Of a stretch of 64,000 bases of DNA, positions 11,469 to 22,238 are shown piece after piece. A model generated the notes under the pieces. It made no database searches. It was not told the DNA's origin and saw nothing but the letters and a program-made list of their open reading frames with translations. The stretch is taken from the NCBI RefSeq assembly GCF_000005505.3, contig NC_016134.3:3906001-3970000 (forward strand), given 5' to 3'. The position numbers and the translations under genes are program-made. The stretch's first letter is position 1, and every line of letters begins with the position of its first letter. The DNA is from Brachypodium distachyon (Eukaryota > Streptophyta > Magnoliopsida > Poales > Poaceae).

Positions 11469-12099
11469 CTAGTCGTCGTCGCCACCAGCAAGCCGCCTGT
11501 AGACCTTGGGTTGCCCGATGCTAGGTAAAAGGCAGAGGAGCCTGATCTGCGCACACTTTGCTACCAGGGCTTCTTCGACCAAGACATCGGGGCACTGGAA
11601 GACCACGAGACACTCCAGGCGAGGACAGCCGTCGACGACCGCCTCCAGCCCTTGGCTGGTCACGCCGTTGCTCCCGGTGACCGCCAGGCTCTTTAGAGAC
11701 GGCGACCTGAATGCAGCTCAGTTACAGCAAGGAGGAAATCGTATATAGATACGTATGCTGGAATTAGTAAGAGTACCTTTGGGCGATGTAGTGTGGAGGA
11801 GCTCATCGGTGACCAAGTAGACTCCTCGGAACGCCTCGAGCTGGCCGGCGGAGCGGTCGACGGCGGCCATGGCGATCGATCGCGCAGAGATTCTCGTCGT
11901 TGAACCTCGAGTAGTACTTGAGGGGCATCACCGACATGTCGACGGACCGCCACGTGGCGGGGTCCTTGGCGGCGTCGCGCCACGAGCGGCACACGGCGCC
12001 GGCGCCGCCGGGGGCGGAGAGGAGGAGCTCGTCGACGGGGAGGCGGGCGAAGATGGCGGCGAGCACGTCGTGGGGCAGCGCCGACCAGTCCGCCTCCAT
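11469..12099 (-). pseudogene. SKIP19-like F-box/LRR gene, copy C (two indels in exon 1)
   Basis: Exon 1 (12099-11777) starts MEADWSALPHDVLAAIF, has CRSWRDAAKDPATWRSVDM and ends at an AG/GT donor. Exon 2 (11706-11469) is intact: SPSLKSLAVTGSNGVTSQGL, then GCPRLECLVVFQCPDV, then an acidic GGDDD end and a stop. After NLCAI the sequence has an extra ATCG beside an identical tetramer (about 11876-11883), shifting the frame. An extra AC near 11788 restores it, so the total of +6 keeps the exon in phase 2. Between them the frame hits TGA, so translation would end after about 98 residues. The lesions are small enough that a sequence error cannot be excluded from this read alone. Confidence 0.78.
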
Positions 12100-13507
12100 T
12101 GGATGATCGATGGAGGATGAACTTCTCGCAGCTTGCCTTTCGTCAGAGATCTCGTGGTGGAACGGAATGGAATGGAAGGAAAGAAGGGCAATTTGTAGAG
12201 AGGCAAGTTAAGTGGTGTGGGGGCAGCTGCCCCCACTCAAATTTTCAGTACTCCCATGTTCATGCTAGACTGATGTTGCCTCCTCTTGAGCCTAAACATT
12301 TGCCACCACTCAACTAATTTTGGTGTATGTTTTCAAATGCATAATGTTGCCCCCTCTCAGTTACGGAGTACTATCCTGGGTCCGCCCATACAAGCTAGCT
12401 GTTGGGGGGCGTGGAGGCAGTACTACTAACTTGTGGTCATGACTTTGGCATCTGGGAAGCAAATGTAGATCCAACATTTAGTACCAACTACTTGCTTGGT
12501 GCCTTCTTTTTGGGTAAACATTCGGATTTATATTCAAGTGTGGTATCATGTTGCTGGTAATTTGCAAAGAGAAAGTTGGATGAGTCTGCATTCTTTGCAA
12601 ACCAGCTGAAGATGTGATATGCACCTCAGTTCGAGAATCTCTTGAATACCACAGAGAGACTGAAAGTCAATACACAGGGAGTCCTCTGACCAAAATGATG
12701 TATGCTTTCACTCTCCGAAAAAAATCTGCATCTTAGAATTTATTTATTGTAATGACAGATCGTAAACCTAAAAGACGATATATCTAGGATTATCGGTTCC
12801 ACCCAGTTCTTTTTCCCGCGCCTTGTAAAAATCATGTAATCGCACTATGTACTAATGTTAACCTATGCAAGACCCCTGTGTTCCTTCTTGTCAAACACCC
12901 ACGGGCATTGAACTTGGAAAACAGGAACACACAAAGTCCCATATGTTTACACTTCACACTTGGTGCAAAGTTGATGTCCATTCCATCATAGAATGTCTTA
13001 AATAATTAGATATGCGCTACCTACAACTGAATCATGCTTTGCTAGATATTTCATTAGTATATGATTTGGTCCAGACTTTGCACTCAATCATGGTCTTAAA
13101 TAATTTGTTTACTATTCTTGACCAAGTTCCAGACCATTTGGTCTTAATCCTCGCAGCACCTACAACTCATGTTTGCTGCTTGAGAAATAAGAAGAGTCGC
13201 AAAGGATAGAAGTTAAAAATGCCACAGAAGTCAGGAAGGAGGTAATCACCAGGAAAAAAGGGTGAGTTTCAGAGCAACTAGAATCTCCATAACATGGAAC
13301 GGCATCCATGTCTTTTTACATCAGGGACTTGTATTCATGTGTTCTGTAAAAAAAAAAACCCAGCAAACAACCTCTTTCGTCAAATAGTGAATGTTTCTTA
13401 CTGAGTGGATATCGACAAGCTTCCAAGTCTACATACTACCGGTAGTTTAGAACTTAAAATCTAGATAATGTTTAGATGGTACTAGGTTAATAGTGGAGAT
13501 GTATACC
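12100..13507. other. intergenic, no gene recognised
   Basis: Contains the upstream region of F-box copy C. A GGGGGCAGCTGCCCCCA palindrome lies at about 12220-12237, and AT-rich sequence follows. No TATA box, RNA gene or transposon end could be assigned with confidence. Confidence 0.35.
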
Positions 13508-14660
13508 TCATGCAATAATAACTTCTCCAAGATCTGATACATCTGCAGCCAACTCTCCGACCGTTCGGTGTTTTTTTAGCGTGTGAAACACCCCAACCTA
13601 TGGAGTCAGCATAACACATGTTTTATTACTAGGATTTTGCTAATAATAGTTCTATATGAAGAAATGGATGGCAGGGATCGAGTGGTTAAACTTACAGAAA
13701 CATTAACTTCAACATTAAGGCCATTTAAATCGTCTGAGGAGCACTTGCATATGCTCATCAACATATTTTCCAACTAATAATAGCAGAATAAAAATATAAA
13801 GGTCAAGAACATGAAACTACCAAATATCACACAAATGTAATTTATTTTCACTTCATTTTAAACCTAAGAAATCTCTAATACACCAACCTCAACTGTAGTA
13901 GAAACGCATTCTCCATTACAGCGTTCAATAATATCACCTATCTGGATTCCAAATTTCTCAGCATGGGATCCTTTTGACACCTAAGTTTCAATTGGCAACC
14001 ATTAACCAGTATCCATATGAGAAATTGAGCACCTTTAGGAAAGCATTACATACCTCTTGAACGACAAGACCGTCATCAATGTTACACATACGCCATATCT
14101 TGTCGACATGAGCAGGCTCAAGAAGCTTGATGGCCTTAAACGTCATCCCCAGTTGAGGCCGGGGGATGTACTTATACCTAATCAAATTACCATTTAACAT
14201 ATGTCAAACAAGGTATACATGAGGAACAGAGCAAGCAACACTTTTTAAACGACTCATCTTCACTGGAATTTAACTTCTTTCTACCCGGTTAATTTTTTTT
14301 TCAATAGTAACCGAAAATTTTAATTTGGATAAGAGTTCAAAATGGCCCAAAGGAGATGAGATATGAAAAATAGCTGAAAAAGACCAAAAGGATTTTTATG
14401 ATTTGATGTTATAACAGAACAACATATTTCAATATAAACTGGATGAATATCACAAAATCATTGGTTCATGGACAATACCCCAACTAGTTTAAGTTCAATC
14501 CCTCATTAAAATAAAACTGCGGTCTCAGCTTGGGCAGCTTGAACCCATCAAAGAATTAAATTATATATTGCAGCTACGTTTTCAAACATAACATTTACTT
14601 ACATAAATTATTTATTGCAGCTATTTGATCAAACATAATTTCTCGTTATTAAATTGCATA

Positions 14661-14663
<3 letters not shown>

Positions 14664-14692
<29 letters not shown>
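14664..14692. repeat. (GA)n microsatellite
   Basis: About 14 perfect GA units lie in an intron of the DegP-like pseudogene. Confidence 0.97.
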
Positions 14693-14696
<4 letters not shown>

Positions 14697-16678
14697 CGCA
14701 CTCATATTTCTTCCATAAATCCAGACACCTGAGCAAAATAGAAGAAGGTATAAAAGTCCTTCTGCTACTAACATTGGACATTCCCACAACTTTTCCTTCC
14801 AAGTCAATGACTGGCCCTCAGCCGTCATACTGCAACAACTCACATTCACAAAATATGAGGGTTCATAATAACAAAAAGTTCTAGCCATAGCATATTGCAA
14901 TATAAAACATCAAAAGTATATCACAAACTCAGTATGGGAAGCAATGTATTTAATGTAATCGCTTGATAAGACATATTACCTCCTCCTCATCGTTTGGACA
15001 ACCTGCACAATCAAAGTACATGTTGTGAGACCGCTGGTACGTGTTTGGATTCTGATATACAGCCCTACCGTATGTTATCCTTAGATCTAACATATTGTCT
15101 CTTCCTAGCCGAAAGAAGTCTTGAACCAATTTCACTTCTTCATTGACAGATGGTAACTGAACAGGTTTATCCACTCTAACCCTCACAAAAGCAACATCGT
15201 AATGTGGCTGGTGGTACAGCAACTGGCCCTCTGTACTGGTGCCGTCTAGCAAATGAACAGTAACCTACAAACATGGGAGAAAGAATTATATTACATTTTT
15301 ACATTAAATTTTTTTTTAAAGCAAACGTATTTGTTATTCCTTTTCTTTATTAGAGAGGTCAAATAGTATTAAGGCATGCAATTTGCAACCAGGCAACTAG
15401 CTGTCTTACGCCTAGTTATTAATTTGACATGGAACCAAGTAAAGTGAAAGTACATGCATACAGGTTAACAGACAAAACATTTGACTCACATTAGCATGGG
15501 AAGCATACTCTTCTCCACCTGACCAGATGTTGTTGGTAGGAGATGTCTTTGTGCGAATCAGATGTGCCGTTGTCAAAGCAGTACGGGTTTTGCTCTCCTC
15601 ATCCCAATCAATCCAAAAACCAGAGCACCGTTTTAGAGGTTTGCCACCTGCATCCATCCAGATTCATGCAAAATATACATCAAGTTGCGTGACGATTAAT
15701 TGGTCATTTTTTCGTATCACTAAATTAGTAAAAGAAATGGCTAGCATTAACTAGACATAAACAATAGAAAAAGAGACCAATAGGAGACATATGGTAAGAA
15801 AAGAAGGAGATGTTCAAGCAATATACTTTAGGTGGACACGAATTCTACATGCACACTTCTATACAGTTGCAAGCAGTCGATTACAAACTGAGATGAAGTT
15901 GTACAAGTAAACAAATAAAGTTCCAAAGAAAATACAACAGTAATACTATATGGGATTGAACAGGAAGAAGAGAAATTTACTCACAACATGGGTACATATG
16001 TGGACCTAACCTTCGAAATAAAGAAACTCAGCAATTTCATATACAAACCTTGTATGAACTCCATAAATATATAATTCTAATCAGTTTTAATAAAAAGATC
16101 ACTGGGTTGGATATATAGGCAGGTTAAAAAAAATGATCACATTTCTTCCATAGGCTGAACATCTCCCCCTTTGATATTTGGTGGGTCCGGATGTTCACAT
16201 AGGCTAAAAGCATATACATCAATGAATTTTTGTTCTAGATTATAGAGATACAGAGTACAAGTCATAAACCTTTCACGCATCCTACCTGAAAAGTTTATGA
16301 GGATAGCACTGTATTTTCTGACAGATATGTATTTTGTGAATTATAGCACTGTATTTATGATCTGTACTTACCGACAGAAAAGTTTTTTATTTGTTTGAGG
16401 ATATGTATTTACTGACAGAGGTAGTATAGCACTGTCTAGTAAATCATTTGGTCATCTAGCTAGTTAATCCTAAAACTGAGACTAAGAGGCCGGGTTGGTG
16501 CAAATTGGATGTGCTAAATACCGACAGACGATGAAACCCCAAGAAGAGACCTAGCAGCCGTGAGCACCGCCTTGCTTCCAGATTCACGGACGTGGAGAAG
16601 CCGCTCCGTGTGAAAAGTAGTGGGAGGTTCAAAGTCCTCGAGCGTAGGAATTTGTGCTTCCACAGGGGGGGCTAACCA

Positions 16679-17916
16679 TGTTAAGTTTGCTCAAAAATCA
16701 ATCGCACGAAAACGCATAAATTATGGTCAAAGTCAACTGTCGTGTTTTTTTTTTATTTCTCCAAACTCAGAACTCACATTACAAGTTTGATACAACCAAC
16801 ACCGTGCACATGTATATTTATACATGGACGTGGCTAGAAAACCAGCCACCGGAACCAAATCCGACTAGAACTCTGACATTGGCCTACTCCAACTCTAACC
16901 AGTATTCTTCAGACTAGACAACATTAATTCCTAACAATCTCCCCCTAATCTTGACTCATGTCTTCCGTGCTCCCCCTCATCTTGACTCATCGCAGCTTCA
17001 CGACTCGTCGACTACACTCAACGTATGATCCAGACTCCCAGTCACGCTAGATCCCGCATGGACTACACCGTCCACACCTAACGCAATGCGTGCTAGCTAA
17101 ACCCATAGCTCCACGTAAAGACATGTCCTCGTTGAAGAGACTCACCTTCACTGGTACACCGCCCCACTATACGCTTGAGCTTCCGTCTTCTTGTCAAGAC
17201 ACACAGATGACCACCTGCCACCTTGTCTGCACGCACGTTTTCGTCCTCAGTGATACACCTCACCGGACAGTCCTTCGACCGTGACACACTTCCGCTGCAA
17301 CAGAGTCCCACACAGACGAGCACTTGGACACAACCACGACTCACAGACGCTGACTTGGACGTACATACGCAGCTTGACCCAATGTCGAGTACTTTCCGAC
17401 GATCAGTATGATCTCCCGTTACTAGGAGATCGGTCCATTGCGACGATAGTCCTATCTGATCTGCTGAACGTCACTCCACTGCACAGCCACCGATTGCCCG
17501 ATCAATCCGCAGAACACCTCTTCGCGCACTGCCACCGTTTGCCCGCTCTTATCCGCGGACACCGCTCTGCCGCTGATTGCCCGCCCCGAGGCGCTAGCAC
17601 ATCGCCTCCCCGGGGCAAGCACGTCTTCAAATCTTGAACCTCGTTCTGATACCAATTGTTGGGTTTGCCCAAAGATCAATCACACGAAGACGCACAAATT
17701 ATGGCCAAAGGCACATGTCGTGCCTTTTCTTTTTATTTCTCCAAACTTAGAACTCACGTTACAAGCTTGATACAACCAGCACCGTGTACATGTATATTTA
17801 TACATGGACGTGGCTAGCAAAACAGCCACCAGAACCAAGTCCAACTAGGACTCTGACATTGGCCTACTCCAACTCTAACTAGTACTTTTCGGACTAGACA
17901 AGATTAATTCCTAACA
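16679..17916 (-). mobile_element. TRIM-type non-autonomous LTR retrotransposon (1.24 kb)
   Basis: Two direct LTRs (16679-16936 and 17657-17916, about 260 bp) start TGTT and end AACA. Next to the right LTR, on the minus strand, is TGGTATCAGAAC, close to the tRNA-Met primer-binding site; next to the left LTR is a purine tract (AGGGGGAGAT). The element therefore runs on the minus strand. The internal region is only about 720 bp and has no gag or pol. The flanks are a perfect 5-bp duplication, AACCA (16674-16678 and 17917-17921). The insertion lies just upstream of the intron-1 acceptor of the DegP-like gene. Confidence 0.95.
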
Positions 17917-17998
17917 AACCACAGTAGAAGATAAATACACATCAATCGCACACTTGTATCATTAGAAAAATAACTGAAACGTGATTACATACATGGTC

Positions 17999-18087
17999 AT
18001 AAATGCAATAGCTACTTGAAATTTATCTTCAACAGTAAGCGATTACACTATGAATGCAATAGGTACTTGAAATTTATCTTCAACATT
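17999..18087. repeat. ~52-bp tandem duplication
   Basis: The segment TGCAATAGSTACTTGAAATT followed by TATCTTCAACA occurs twice, about 52 bp apart, at the exon 1/intron 1 border of the DegP-like gene. The duplication may have copied the splice donor (CAAGTACC). Confidence 0.8.
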
Positions 18088-18369
18088 GAAGGCTTGAGGA
18101 GGATGGTGGGGAAGAGGAGGAATATATCAGACCTAATTCCGCTTCAAGTCTGTCTCTCTCTATCTTGGCGTTGAGCCACTTGGGATGAATGAAGAAACCA
18201 GCGCTACCGGCGGGCATGGGGAGCAGTGCAGGCTCCTCCTCCCTCCTCGGATTCCTCTTGTTCGCTTGGACTTCCTCCTCTCTGCTGCTGGTCGGGTCGG
18301 CCTCCATGGGCCTCTTGTTCTTCGGGGGCGAACTCATCTCCTTCCTTGGATCACCGCCCTCTTTCTCTT

Positions 18370-19760
18370 CTTTTTTTAACATAAGAACCTGCTTTTTATT
18401 CTCAAAGTAAAGAGCCCAAAGGCACCGAGTTACATAAGGGCAAGATAAACAGAAATACAATAAAACATGGCCCTAAAGCTATGTGTCTAGAAGCCCATGT
18501 AGGAGCACGACATGTATGAACCCACGCGTCCGAAGATAGAAGCTGCATGAAGCACCCACGTTGGTGAGCACTAGGATACTGTAGTTCTACCGTCTTGGAC
18601 ACGCCGTTGCCATTGAAGATCTTGATGGCGACCAAAAGCAGCAATATGACTTCCTCCTTAAATGCGAAGGGAGGAAGGATTTGGATTTGCCGGGGGAAGA
18701 AATCTTGGGGACGAATATCCACCGGCTGAGACAAGTTGGGCGTCCAGAAACTCATCAAGAGGACCGCCATACGTCTGCTGCGAGCGGAACCACTGAGTGG
18801 GCCTCCCTGTAGGGAGGTTATAGATCGAAGCAAGAGGCGTAGCCTACCCAACAAGTTCAAGACGCTACGATGAAGCACTGGAAGCTGCTGGCAAAATGGA
18901 ACAAAGGACAAGATTGCAAGCAGCAACAGAACAGGAGGCCCTAAGATGGCCAGATCAAGAAGGAGCACAACTTGAATCCAGCAGCACAACGGATACGAGG
19001 AGAAACTAGCCACTAGATTAAACAAATTTGGCCCTTTTCCGACCAGATGTTTAAGAAATTTCAGAGACGGTGCAGGAGAATCAAAGCAAGTTTACTAAAA
19101 GGGGAACACTCAGATCTAATGGAAGACGAAGAACCATCAGGAGCAACATACACAAAGAACCTTCACATCTGAGTGGGGGTGGCTGTTACTTAGAGGATTA
19201 AGGATAGTAAGGGAGCAAATCAGGTCGAAGCCTTCCACTCCAGCGTAACCGGAGCAAAGAACATCAGCCTGAAAAAGCACCCCAAATAGTCGTCGGAGCC
19301 ACCGCAACGATGACTGGAATCCTCGAGGAAAAGCCCCTAAGGCAACAACTAGACTATACATGGAACGGAGGACGACCAGCCAACCCTTTTCTCCCCTTCC
19401 TCTCCGGCCAGCGAGGCCGCCGGAGAGAAGAGGGAGAGGAGGTCGCAACGAGGCTCGGAGCTGTAGCAACAGTAGGGAGAAAGGAAGAGAAAAGGGGGGA
19501 AATGAGGGCCTGTTTGGATCTCGCCCAAGCCAGCCGAGCCTATTTTGGCACGCCAACAAATTGGCGAGCTATTTCGCCGCCGGGACTTTGCCAGCACGCG
19601 GGCGTGAAAACTGAACAGGGTTACCAAAATATTGACGTGGCTCAAAATATCTGGGTCCAATCCAAACGGTTGCCGTAGTAGTAGTCAACTATCAAAATAT
19701 TGGTCGGGCAAAAGGCTGTATTCCAAACAGACCCTCAGCCTCCGTGAAAACAAGTCAAAT
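18370..19760 (-). mobile_element. truncated LINE-like retroposon with 16-bp target duplication
   Basis: The segment is bounded by identical 16-mers CCGCCCTCTTTCTCTT at 18354-18369 and 19761-19776. A T-run (18371-18377) sits at the left edge, the poly(A) of a minus-strand insertion. This is the signature of target-primed reverse transcription. The interior has no clear reverse transcriptase domain, so it is a 5'-truncated or non-coding LINE, or another poly(A) retroposon. The duplicated target is the 5' leader of the DegP-like gene, just upstream of its ATG. A MITE-like element is present near its 5' end. Confidence 0.85.
19504..19736. mobile_element. MITE with GAGGGYCTGTTTGGA ends
   Basis: The left end GAGGGCCTGTTTGGAT is inverted at the right end (GAGGGTCTGTTTGGAA on the other strand). 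No convincing target duplication was seen. GGGCCTGTTTGG termini are common among grass hAT- and Harbinger-type MITEs. It is nested in the LINE-like insertion. Confidence 0.7.
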
Positions 19761-19776
19761 CCGCCCTCTTTCTCTT

Positions 19777-20273
19777 GCCTCTTGCTATCGCGCCGCCGCC
19801 GCCCCCTTTCGATTCGTTTCGTTTCGTGGCGTCTCGCTTTCGCTACTCGCTAGCGCTTTGGACTTTGGCAGGCCTGCCGCTCGCACCCAAAAAGCCCAGG
19901 CCCAGTAGGCAGCCTGGAGCCCAGATTGAAGGGACATGAACGTGCTGGCTTTTGTGTTTTTCTTTTTTTGGGAGAAATGCTTGCTTTCGTGTTGAACTTG
20001 TTGCTGACATATGTTCCGTCCTCATTCTAGGTAATCTTCCCTGATTACTTGAATCGCGTTTGCGTAATTACTATTTGTCATACGGAGCTAATCCTAAACT
20101 GAAGTTGTCCTCGGCATTAGAAATGTTTCTTCACTGGAAAATATGTGCTTTTAAGCCACAAGCATATACTACTTCGAATTGCCTTTGTTTTTTTCTTGGT
20201 TGCCGATGATCTTTAATATAGGCCTGTAACAATGTTGTCCAATTTCTGGCTAGCCATTTCAACTTCATTTCAA
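19777..20273. other. probable ancestral promoter/5' leader of the DegP-like gene, then intergenic
   Basis: GC-rich sequence with TTTCGTTTCGT repeats at 19810-19860 would be the original upstream region of the minus-strand DegP-like gene, now pushed 1.4 kb away by the LINE. The rest is featureless. Confidence 0.4.
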
Positions 20274-20850
20274 CTACATAACACAGATACTAAGGAGGCA
20301 TGCAATAGAATAGCCAATAATCTGAAAGATACCCGCGCGTAAACGCGACTGCAGCCAGTAGTCTTCCTCATCATCGTCCTCGTCGTTGACACCGCCGCTA
20401 CATGGGTAGATCCAGCGGCCGTCGTCGTCGTAGTCTGTAGGGATAAGCCTAAGGCTGGTCATAGTGGGAGTAACAAAGGTGGTAACATAAGTGCCAACTA
20501 AGCAAATTTGGTGATGTGGCATGTTATTAATGAGGAGAGAGAGGTTTATGGTAACTAGATATGTTACCATAACATCACACAAATCAAAGTAAGATGAGTC
20601 TACAACCTAATAAATGACACAATGCATGACACCACATATATGTTACTACTCACTATGAAGATAGTGACTTAGAGTAGTAACAAAGACATGTTACTGCTCT
20701 AAGTTACCATGCACCATGACCAGCCCAAGCAACCTGATCCGCGCAAACTTTGCCATGAGGGCTATGTCGATTTCGACGTCGGGCGGCGAGCACGTCCACA
20801 GGGAGGCCCGACGACCAGTCCCTCTCCGTTGGATACTGGATGATCTTCAT
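20274..20850 (-). pseudogene. SKIP19-like F-box/LRR gene, copy D (internal deletion plus MITE)
   Basis: The first exon begins near 20850 and keeps only DWSSGLPVDVLAA. At about 20783 it jumps directly into the end of exon 2 (PDVEIDIALMAKFARIRLL). The rest of exon 1, the intron and the start of exon 2 are deleted, with a GCC/CC microhomology at the joint. A Tourist MITE (20453-20725) then splits exon 2, which resumes as RLIPTDYDDDGRWIY followed by an acidic stretch (NDEDDDEEDY). The promoter-proximal region resembles that of copy E, including a minus-strand TATA box. Confidence 0.82.
20453..20725. mobile_element. Tourist/Harbinger-type MITE (273 bp)
   Basis: Terminal inverted repeat GGCTGGTCATRGTG occurs at both ends. 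On the minus strand the flanks are TTG and TTA, a degenerate TTA-type 3-bp duplication. Removing the element and one flank restores the F-box reading frame IRLLRLIP, which fixes its boundaries well. Confidence 0.92.
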
Positions 20851-20912
20851 AGTTTCCTTTATTTCCTTGTATGTCGTAGAGCACGTACGTGTGTGGAGGA
20901 AGGAAAGCACGC

Positions 20913-20921
20913 AATTTATAG
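20913..20921 (-). promoter_or_regulatory. TATA box of F-box copy D
   Basis: CTATAAATTG on the minus strand lies about 65-70 bp upstream of the copy D start. The equivalent position in copy E also has CTATAAATCG, followed by a shared GCGTGC. Confidence 0.6.
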
Positions 20922-21159
20922 GAGCCGGCAACGAGATGAAACGAAACGAAACGTTCCGCGTGTTAATTGGCTGCTGTGTTAATTTCGAGTCTGCTGATCT
21001 GCTCCATCGGAAAGGAGGAGGATTAATTGCTTGGGACGACACGAGCCGTCGTCGTTGACTAGCTAGGTGAGCCGTTGGGACTTGTGCAGGGCGTCACTCC
21101 TCGCCGCGCACGGATCTCACGGCTCCGTCAGTGCCAGCGGCGCCTTCGTCGCCTCTTAG

Positions 21160-21580
21160 AAAACTAGCTTGCCACGGCGCAGGCAAGTTACTTTTGGTTT
21201 TTTTTTTCTCTTTTTTATCTTGAGCCACGGCCGTTCTCTTTCTTGGACCAAAATTTCTCCGAAAGCGTCAAACCCATGCACGCACGATCGCATGTGCGTA
21301 TCTTCCTCTTCGTGCCAAAAGCAGCACATGTGCGTGCCGGCCGCCGCAATCTCCGTCCTCAATGATGCCTCCTCGGCCCGTGACCCGTCCGGGTGCTCTG
21401 AACTGTCTCTCACGATCCTTCCTTTTCTTTTCCCCTCCTCTCAATCATCCCCCATATCACGGCTGAACCGCCTTTCGCGTTGGCCCAGATCAACACGTCG
21501 GAAACGAGGAAAAAAGGTGGAACGGTCCGTATTTTTTTACGTTGGTATATCTAGATATAGATATAGATAGATTTGATGCA
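21160..21580. mobile_element. dispersed repeat, short copy
   Basis: The left edge carries CTTGCCACGGCGCAGGCAAG. The right edge carries GGAACGGTCCGTATTTTTTT and a TAGATATAGATATAG run. This is the same family as 8030-9580, with a mostly different and shorter interior. Confidence 0.5.
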
Positions 21581-21639
21581 ATTAATGAACCAACCGGCTT
21601 AGTAAGCCTAATATACATGCAATACTAAGCGGCCACAAA

Positions 21640-21715
21640 TTTTACGGGAAGTTTGACAGACGACAGTGAAGAGGAACGGTCTGTATTTTTTAGATAGGTT
21701 TAGATATAGATATAG
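21640..21715. mobile_element. dispersed repeat, right-end fragment
   Basis: GGGAAGTTTGACAGACGAC and AACGGTCTGTATTTTTTAG followed by ATAGGTTTAGATATAGATAT match the right end of the repeat at 8030-9580. Confidence 0.6.
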
Positions 21716-21719
21716 ATTT

Positions 21720-22238
21720 CTAGCCTCTAGCCCTTTCGACTTTTTTTTAATGTTCCATAAATCCGGAATTAAAGTTGTGCCCCTTGACGTTTCATAAATC
21801 CTGAACTAATGTTTTGCCCCTTGACGTTTCATAAATCCTAAACTAAAGTTGCCTCTTGACGTTTCATCTGTTTCTTAATTTGAATTTCCTTTTAAGCCGT
21901 ATAGAATTTTAATTTCCTTTCCTTTTTCTTTGTTGCCGACGATCGCAACGTTGCACAATTTCTGCCTCGCCATTTCAACCTATTGTCAGAATTTGTGCGT
22001 CTCCAAAATCCTCAACAATATGCCTGCTCCGTTACCCATGTCACAATTTACAACTAATTTTGTCACCATGCATAGTTCAAAATTATAGGTTGAGACAGAG
22101 AAAGAAACAGGTACATATGATGTTAATTTGATCCATGACGCATAAGTAAGGGATCTTGAGCGTTATACTAAGTCGATCTAACCGATTTCAATAAATTTTC
22201 AAACATCAATCTTGCATCACAACAACCACATGAACACT
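21720..22238. other. intergenic; CTTGACGTTTCATAAATCC repeat
   Basis: Three degenerate copies of TTGACGTTTCATAAATCC occur between about 21745 and 21870. The 3' flank motif of F-box copy E (TTGCATCACAACAA) lies at about 22210. No gene. Confidence 0.45.

Larger units (their letters stand above)
13508..18337 (-). pseudogene. DegP-like serine protease/PDZ gene, disrupted
   Basis: The exons, read on the minus strand, are about: 18337-18087 (MSSPPKNKRPMEADP; FFIHPKWLNAKIERDRLEAE), 16672-16522 (VLTAARSLLGVSSSVG), 15647-15490 (CSGFWIDWD; ALTTAHLIR with the catalytic-type His), 15264-15003 (HYDVAFVRV with the Asp), 14829-14702 (GPVIDLEGKVVGMS), 14177-14054 (IPRPQLGM), 13980-13888 (SHAEKFGIQIGDII, PDZ), 13773-13696 and about 13565-13508 (VSDLGEVIIA, stop). 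GT-AG junctions fit most introns. Lesions: a TGA replaces the residue before GPVID, the exon 4/5 phase does not fit, a TRIM element sits at the end of intron 1, and a LINE lies about 33 bp upstream of the ATG. It resembles the grass protease Do-like family of trypsin-fold plus PDZ proteins. It is probably dead. Confidence 0.78.

Noticed and set aside
18402..19025. 207-codon minus-strand frame rich in Leu/Ser
   Set aside because: Lies in the LINE-like insertion, has no reverse transcriptase or nuclease motif, and looks like a chance frame.
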